Shown here in pieces: positions 59,842-64,000 of a DNA stretch of 64,000 nt (positions within the stretch are counted from its first letter, which is position 1; each line of letters starts with the position of its first letter). The DNA comes from Roseibium marinum. GTDB taxonomy: Bacteria > Pseudomonadota > Alphaproteobacteria > Rhizobiales > Stappiaceae. Under the pieces are notes generated by a model that saw nothing but the letters and a program-made list of their open reading frames with translations, made no database searches and was not told where the DNA came from. Where the stretch lies: positions 744,001 through 808,000 of the forward strand of contig NZ_PPCN01000001.1 in assembly GCF_002906165.1 (NCBI RefSeq). The letters run 5' to 3'. The translations under genes were made by a program, and so were the position numbers.

Positions 59842-62283
59842 ATGGCTGATTTCAACGGAGCGCATTGGACCATCGCGTTATGCGCACCCGGCTCTGCGGA
59901 CGCCGGGGACAGGCGTCTCGACGGTGTCCCGGCGAAGGTTCCCGGAACAGCAGCGGGTGCCCTTGCCACTGCCGGTCTATACGACCCCGAAAATCCGCAA
60001 CCGCTTCATGACAAGGACGTCTGGTATCGGACGGAATTCGACACTGATCCGGGCCGGTACCGCTTGTCTTTCGGCGGGCTTGCGACGATTGCCGAGGTCT
60101 GGCTGAACGGCAAGCGTATTCTGGACAGCCGCAATATGTTCCGCAAATACGAAGCCGAGGCCGAGCTCTCCGCGAGCAACAGGATGGAAATCTGCTTCCG
60201 GGCGCTGGAGCCGCATCTGAACGTCAGGGGACCGCGTGCCCGCTGGAAGCCGCAACTGGCAACCTCGCAGGGCTTGCGCCTGATCCGCACGACCCTTCTG
60301 GGTCATATGCCTGGCTGGTGTCCGGACATTCATGCCGTTGGTCCCTACCGGCCGATCCGGCTTGAACCGGCCGATACGCCCCGGATCACCGACACGCACA
60401 TCCTTGCCGATCTTGCTCCCGACGGCAGCGCGACCCTCACGGTTTCGCTGAAGCTGGAAAACGCCGGCGGCACGCCTGAGCTGTCCTGCGCGGGAACGAC
60501 CGCCGAAATGACCCGGCAGGAGGACGGCACCTGGACGGCGGTGCTGAGACCGGTCGATGTCACGCCATGGATGCCGCATACCCACGGCGATCCCGCGCTC
60601 CATGACGTCACGGTCAAGGCGGGAGAGCGGCAGTTTTCTCTCGGCAAAACCGGCTTCCGCCGCATGGAAGTGGATCACGGTGCGGACGGCCAGGGCTTCG
60701 GGCTCAAGGTCAACGGCGTGTCCGTCTTCTGCCGAGGCGCCGTGTGGACCAGTGCCGACCTTCTCAACCTGTCTGGCGATGCGCAAACCTACCGGTCACT
60801 TCTTGAGGCGGCCCGCGACGCGGGCATGAACATGCTGCGCATCGGCGGCACCATGCTCTACGAGACCAGGGCGTTTTTCGAGATTTGCGACGAACTCGGT
60901 CTGCTGGTCTGGCAGGATTTCCAGTTCGCCAACTACGACTACCCGGTCAAGGACGAGGAGTTCGTCCACGAAATCCACGCAGAAATCCGCGACCAGCTTG
61001 CGGAAACGCAGGGCTGTCCGTCGCTGGCCGTTCTGTGCGGTGGCAGCGAGATCTATCAGCAGGGCGCCATGATGGGCCTGCCGGAAGATCGCTGGAAGGG
61101 TCCGCTTTGCGAGGAAATCCTGCCGGACCTGGCGGGCAGCCTCCGCCCCGACGTGCCCTATGTGCCGAATTCGCCGTCCGGCGGTGTGCTGCCGTTCTCA
61201 CCGGGGGAGGGCATTGCCCACTACTACGGTGTCGGCGCCTATCTGCGCCCGCTGGAGGACGCCCGCCGCGCCAATGTCCGCTTTGCCGGCGAATGCCTGG
61301 CCTTTTCCAACATCCCCGAACAGCGCGGCCTCGACGAAGGCCTGCCCGGCATCAGGCCCGGCCACGATCCGCGCTGGAAGGCGCGCGTGCCGCGCGACCG
61401 TGGCGCGGGCTGGGACTTCGAGGATGTCCGCGACCACTACCTGAAAACGCTCTATGGGATCGATCCCACCGCCCTGCGCTACGGCGATCCGGACCGCTAT
61501 CTGGATCTTGGCCGCGCGGTGACCGGCGAGATCATGGAACAGACCTTTGCCGAATGGCGCCGCGAGGGCTCGTCCTGCCGGGGAGCCCTGGTCTGGACCT
61601 TTCAGGATCTCGCCATGGGAGCGGGATGGGGTGTGATCGACGCCGCCGGCAGACCGAAGCCGGCTTTCTACGCCCTGAAGCGGGCCTTTCGTCCTCTCCA
61701 GGTCTCGGTGACCGATGAAGGCACCGGCGGCCTTGCCATTCATGTCATCAATGACCGGCCAGAGGAAAAGACGGTCACGCTCACGCTCGACTGCCTGAAG
61801 GACGGCCGGGTGCCGGTGGTTTCAGGGCGAAAGGATCTGACCCTTGCTCCGCACAGCGCCCGGACCCTCAACGCCGTTGAACTGACCGGAGCCTTTTTCG
61901 ACGTGACCTATGCCTACAGGTTCGGTCCGCCCTCGCATGATGTCACGGTGGTGCGGCTTCTTTGCAGGGAGAGCGGGGAAAGTCTGGTGGAGGCTTTTCA
62001 GTTTCCGCTTGGTCCGGATTTGGCGGCGTGTTCCGCGACACTCGATACCAATCTCCGGCAGAGCGAGGATGGCGCCTGGTGGCTGGATCTGGAAACCGAC
62101 CGGATGCTCCGGTCGGTGAATATCCACGTCGATCCTTTCCGGCCTTCGGACAACTGGTTTCATCTGGCCCCGGGAAAGAAGCGCCGGATTGAACTGCGGC
62201 CAGATCCGCGAACGGAGAGCCCGGCCCGGCCCATCGGCTTCGTTTCCGCGTTGAACCGCAATGGAAAAGTTACAGTCACCTAA
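59842..62283 (+). CDS. Glycoside hydrolase family 2 (beta-mannosidase-like)
   Basis: An 813-residue enzyme of the GH2 beta-mannosidase type. The N-terminal sandwich and immunoglobulin-like domains are followed by the catalytic TIM barrel. The general acid/base is likely E403 (LCGGSEIYQQ) and the nucleophile E484 (FAGECLAFSNIP). There is no signal peptide, so it should be cytoplasmic. Its ATG is immediately after the DUF1839 stop, so it is part of the aminoacyl-ACP operon, suggesting a mannosyl or similar glycoside as product or acceptor. It overlaps the convergent ExoP-type gene by 4 bp. Confidence 0.88.
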   Translation: MADFNGAHWTIALCAPGSADAGDRRLDGVPAKVPGTAAGALATAGLYDPENPQPLHDKDVWYRTEFDTDPGRYRLSFGGLATIAEVWLNGKRILDSRNMFRKYEAEAELSASNRMEICFRALEPHLNVRGPRARWKPQLATSQGLRLIRTTLLGHMPGWCPDIHAVGPYRPIRLEPADTPRITDTHILADLAPDGSATLTVSLKLENAGGTPELSCAGTTAEMTRQEDGTWTAVLRPVDVTPWMPHTHGDPALHDVTVKAGERQFSLGKTGFRRMEVDHGADGQGFGLKVNGVSVFCRGAVWTSADLLNLSGDAQTYRSLLEAARDAGMNMLRIGGTMLYETRAFFEICDELGLLVWQDFQFANYDYPVKDEEFVHEIHAEIRDQLAETQGCPSLAVLCGGSEIYQQGAMMGLPEDRWKGPLCEEILPDLAGSLRPDVPYVPNSPSGGVLPFSPGEGIAHYYGVGAYLRPLEDARRANVRFAGECLAFSNIPEQRGLDEGLPGIRPGHDPRWKARVPRDRGAGWDFEDVRDHYLKTLYGIDPTALRYGDPDRYLDLGRAVTGEIMEQTFAEWRREGSSCRGALVWTFQDLAMGAGWGVIDAAGRPKPAFYALKRAFRPLQVSVTDEGTGGLAIHVINDRPEEKTVTLTLDCLKDGRVPVVSGRKDLTLAPHSARTLNAVELTGAFFDVTYAYRFGPPSHDVTVVRLLCRESGESLVEAFQFPLGPDLAACSATLDTNLRQSEDGAWWLDLETDRMLRSVNIHVDPFRPSDNWFHLAPGKKRRIELRPDPRTESPARPIGFVSALNRNGKVTVT

Positions 62284-64000
62284 GCGCTGAGAGCGGCTGA
62301 CCGTTCAACGGACACGATCACATGATCCGCTGCATCCCGCAGTACGGCTTCGACCTGTGGCGATGCCATGGGAGATTCCGAAATCACAATGAGGTCGAAT
62401 TCGGGATCCAGACCAGACCCGTTCAGGACCTGGTAGCTGTCTTTCGTGTCTTGCTGGTATTTTCTGCGGCCATGCGTCAGGCTCAGGAAATCGATGTCGA
62501 GATTTGCCAGTTTGACGGCGTCATTGAGATCCGTCGCCGGGTGCGGCCGGTCCAGCATTTTCGGCGAAAGCCGCTCGGCCGCCGCATTGTTGTCGACAAG
62601 CAGAACCCGGAAATTCTTCAGGCTGGCCGCCGCGAAAACAACCGACAGGGCCGCCATGCTGTGCCCGCCGTCGGTGCTGGTCACGATCACGGTGCTTGCG
62701 AAACCGTCGACGCGGTCGGACTGGAGCTTTTTGAGAATGGTGAAGACGGATTTCCAGTAAGGGCGCATTTCGCGGTCGGTCGCCCCGCTCTTGAAGTCCC
62801 AAAGCGACGTCAGCAGATCTTCCGTGTCCATGTCCTCCAGGCGCCCCTGGGAGGGCGGCCGGGGCAGATAAGACACCGCCAGCGCGGCCGGGGGCGCTTG
62901 CGGGGCGAGTTGAGGTGATCTCGGAGCCGGAATTTCCGGCACGGCGGGTGTGGCAAGATCGCCTGCCGATGCGTAGGCGACATCGGATCGTGGATATAGA
63001 AGATAGCGCATGCAAAGGGAGAACGCCGAGCGGCCAATCGCCAGCAGAGTGCCGATCATGCCGCCGAGAAAAAGCCCCAGCAGCACAAGCAGTTTCTTTT
63101 TCGGCCAGACAGGAGACGACGGCGGAATCGCCGGCGAGATGATCCGCGCGTTCGGAATGCTGATCTGATCGATCTCGGTGATTTCCTTCGTCCGGCTCAG
63201 CAGATTTTCATAAAGCGTCTTGTTGGTGTCCGCGTCGATCTGCAGTTCCTGCAATTCGATGCGCGATTGCTGGTCGAGATTCGACCTCGAGCGCACCGTA
63301 TCGAGTTGGATTTCAAGCTTGGCGACGCGATCGCGCAGAACATCCGCTTCAAGTTGCGCGGTACTGGCGATCCGGCGTATTTCGCTTTCGATCTGTCCGC
63401 GGATTTCCCGCGTCTGGGCACGGGCCCTGATCAGGTCCGGATGAGACGGCAGCAGTTCGGCGGAAAGGTTTGCCTCGGCGCGGGCGACGGTCGCATATTG
63501 CTGGCGCAGATTGGCAATCGTCGTGGACGCGGTCACATCGGTGAGCGCATCGAGATCCGCGCCCGAGTCGATCATCCGCCGAATTTCAGAGGCCTTTGCC
63601 TCGGCGGCGGCAAGCGCGGCCTTCTGCTCAGTGAGCTGGGTATTCAGTTCCGCCAGCTCCTGATCGGTCAACAACCCGTTCTGGTCGGTCGATTGCAGAT
63701 TGTTTTTGGCCTTGAAGGCCTCGACCCTGGCTTCGGCCTCGCGAAGCTGACCTCTCAAAATCTTGAGCCTGTCCCCGACCTTCTCCTCGACCGTGCGGCC
63801 GACATTGGACACCTGACCCGCCTGGTCGGTGATATAGGTTTCGACAATGGCGTTGGACAGGATCGCGGCCTGTATCGGCGATCCCGCATCGACCGAAACG
63901 TTGATGACGAAGGTGAGGCCCTCGCGGTCGACCGACATGGCATCGCGGAGCGCTTCCACGGAACTGTTCGCGGATGCCTCCTGGGTCTCCGGAGAGCCTT
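62280..64000 (-). CDS. ExoP/Wzz-type polysaccharide co-polymerase, 5' end outside window
   Basis: At least 573 residues are inside the window; the N-terminus is cut at 64000. The visible part has the end of the Wzz domain, a long coiled coil (EARVEAFKAKNNLQSTDQNG to about residue 290), a GNVR-like region (ELQIDADTNKTLYENLLSRT), a C-terminal transmembrane helix (KKLLVLLGLFLGGMIGTLLAI), and a BY-kinase-like P-loop fold. Walker A is degenerate (VTSTDGGHSMAALS, no GKS/T lysine), A' reads LLVDNN, and there is no C-terminal tyrosine cluster, so the kinase is probably inactive. It would regulate chain length in exopolysaccharide export. Confidence 0.87.
   Translation of the reverse strand, partial: GSPETQEASANSSVEALRDAMSVDREGLTFVINVSVDAGSPIQAAILSNAIVETYITDQAGQVSNVGRTVEEKVGDRLKILRGQLREAEARVEAFKAKNNLQSTDQNGLLTDQELAELNTQLTEQKAALAAAEAKASEIRRMIDSGADLDALTDVTASTTIANLRQQYATVARAEANLSAELLPSHPDLIRARAQTREIRGQIESEIRRIASTAQLEADVLRDRVAKLEIQLDTVRSRSNLDQQSRIELQELQIDADTNKTLYENLLSRTKEITEIDQISIPNARIISPAIPPSSPVWPKKKLLVLLGLFLGGMIGTLLAIGRSAFSLCMRYLLYPRSDVAYASAGDLATPAVPEIPAPRSPQLAPQAPPAALAVSYLPRPPSQGRLEDMDTEDLLTSLWDFKSGATDREMRPYWKSVFTILKKLQSDRVDGFASTVIVTSTDGGHSMAALSVVFAAASLKNFRVLLVDNNAAAERLSPKMLDRPHPATDLNDAVKLANLDIDFLSLTHGRRKYQQDTKDSYQVLNGSGLDPEFDLIVISESPMASPQVEAVLRDAADHVIVSVERSAALSA

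Overview
The window is 64 kb of high-GC DNA (with one AT-rich patch at 7.5-8.9 kb) from an alphaproteobacterium, most likely Hyphomicrobiales (Rhizobiales), possibly close to Stappiaceae/Roseibium. The evidence is the gene content: the conserved lptC-lptA-lptB-rpoN-hpf-ptsN block, a DUF1127 protein, an NDUFA9-type protein, an opgH glucosyltransferase, an amino-acid:carrier-protein ligase cluster of the kind known in Bradyrhizobium and Agrobacterium, an ExoP-type polysaccharide protein, and abundant REP-like palindromes. Genus-level placement is inference.

Region 1 (0-13.5 kb) is ordinary and accessory genes: a GST, uppP, a WYL regulator, DUF1127, an MFS exporter, a 4-copy array of ~350-bp palindrome-rich repeats (4791-6155), an NDUFA9-like gene, and tRNA-Leu(CAG). 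Next to the tRNA lies a decayed mobile element: a frameshifted P4-type integrase, an AT-rich lipoprotein gene, and transposase and Mrr-like fragments. An M15-like peptidase, a PepSY/cytochrome b561/LuxR operon, and a creatininase/RidA pair follow.

Region 2 (13.8-39.5 kb) is a large nitrogen-compound import and amide-hydrolysis island. A plus-strand operon encodes an NMT1/SsuA-type ABC importer, a cytosine-deaminase-like amidohydrolase, an FAD-linked oxidase and a flavodoxin-fold reductase. A tightly overlapping 11-gene minus-strand operon (31110 down to 21074) encodes a BMP-type importer, formamidase, a biuret hydrolase-like enzyme, a second cysteine hydrolase, AtzG and AtzE homologues, a 5-formyl-THF cyclo-ligase-like protein and an HpxZ/AtzH homologue. 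It is preceded by a textbook sigma-54 (-24/-12) promoter at 31181-31195. A second minus-strand operon (39386 down to 31381) encodes a Dpp/Opp-type importer, allophanate hydrolase (atzF) and a 2-oxoglutarate-type dioxygenase, divergent from a LysR regulator. Together these look like a nitrogen-limitation-induced route that converts an amidated, possibly heterocyclic, substrate through biuret-like compounds and allophanate to ammonia and CO2. No cyanuric acid hydrolase (AtzD) is in the window, so the entry substrate is unknown.

Region 3 (40.4-44.3 kb) is a copper operon: a P-type ATPase behind a CueR-type promoter with a 19-bp spacer, the CueR-like regulator, and two c-type cytochromes. Region 4 (44.4-50.3 kb) is RNase D, LPS transport genes, rpoN, hpf and ptsN. 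Region 5 (50.3-56.2 kb) is opgH, divergent from a compact cluster (BchC-like dehydrogenase, PTPS/QueD-like protein, GT4 glycosyltransferase, methyltransferase) that could make a modified pterin, and a cytochrome b561. Region 6 (56.4-64 kb) is an ACP, acyl-CoA dehydrogenase, amino-acid:ACP ligase, DUF1839 and GH2 beta-mannosidase operon, convergent with a truncated ExoP/Wzz-type gene whose kinase domain looks inactive.
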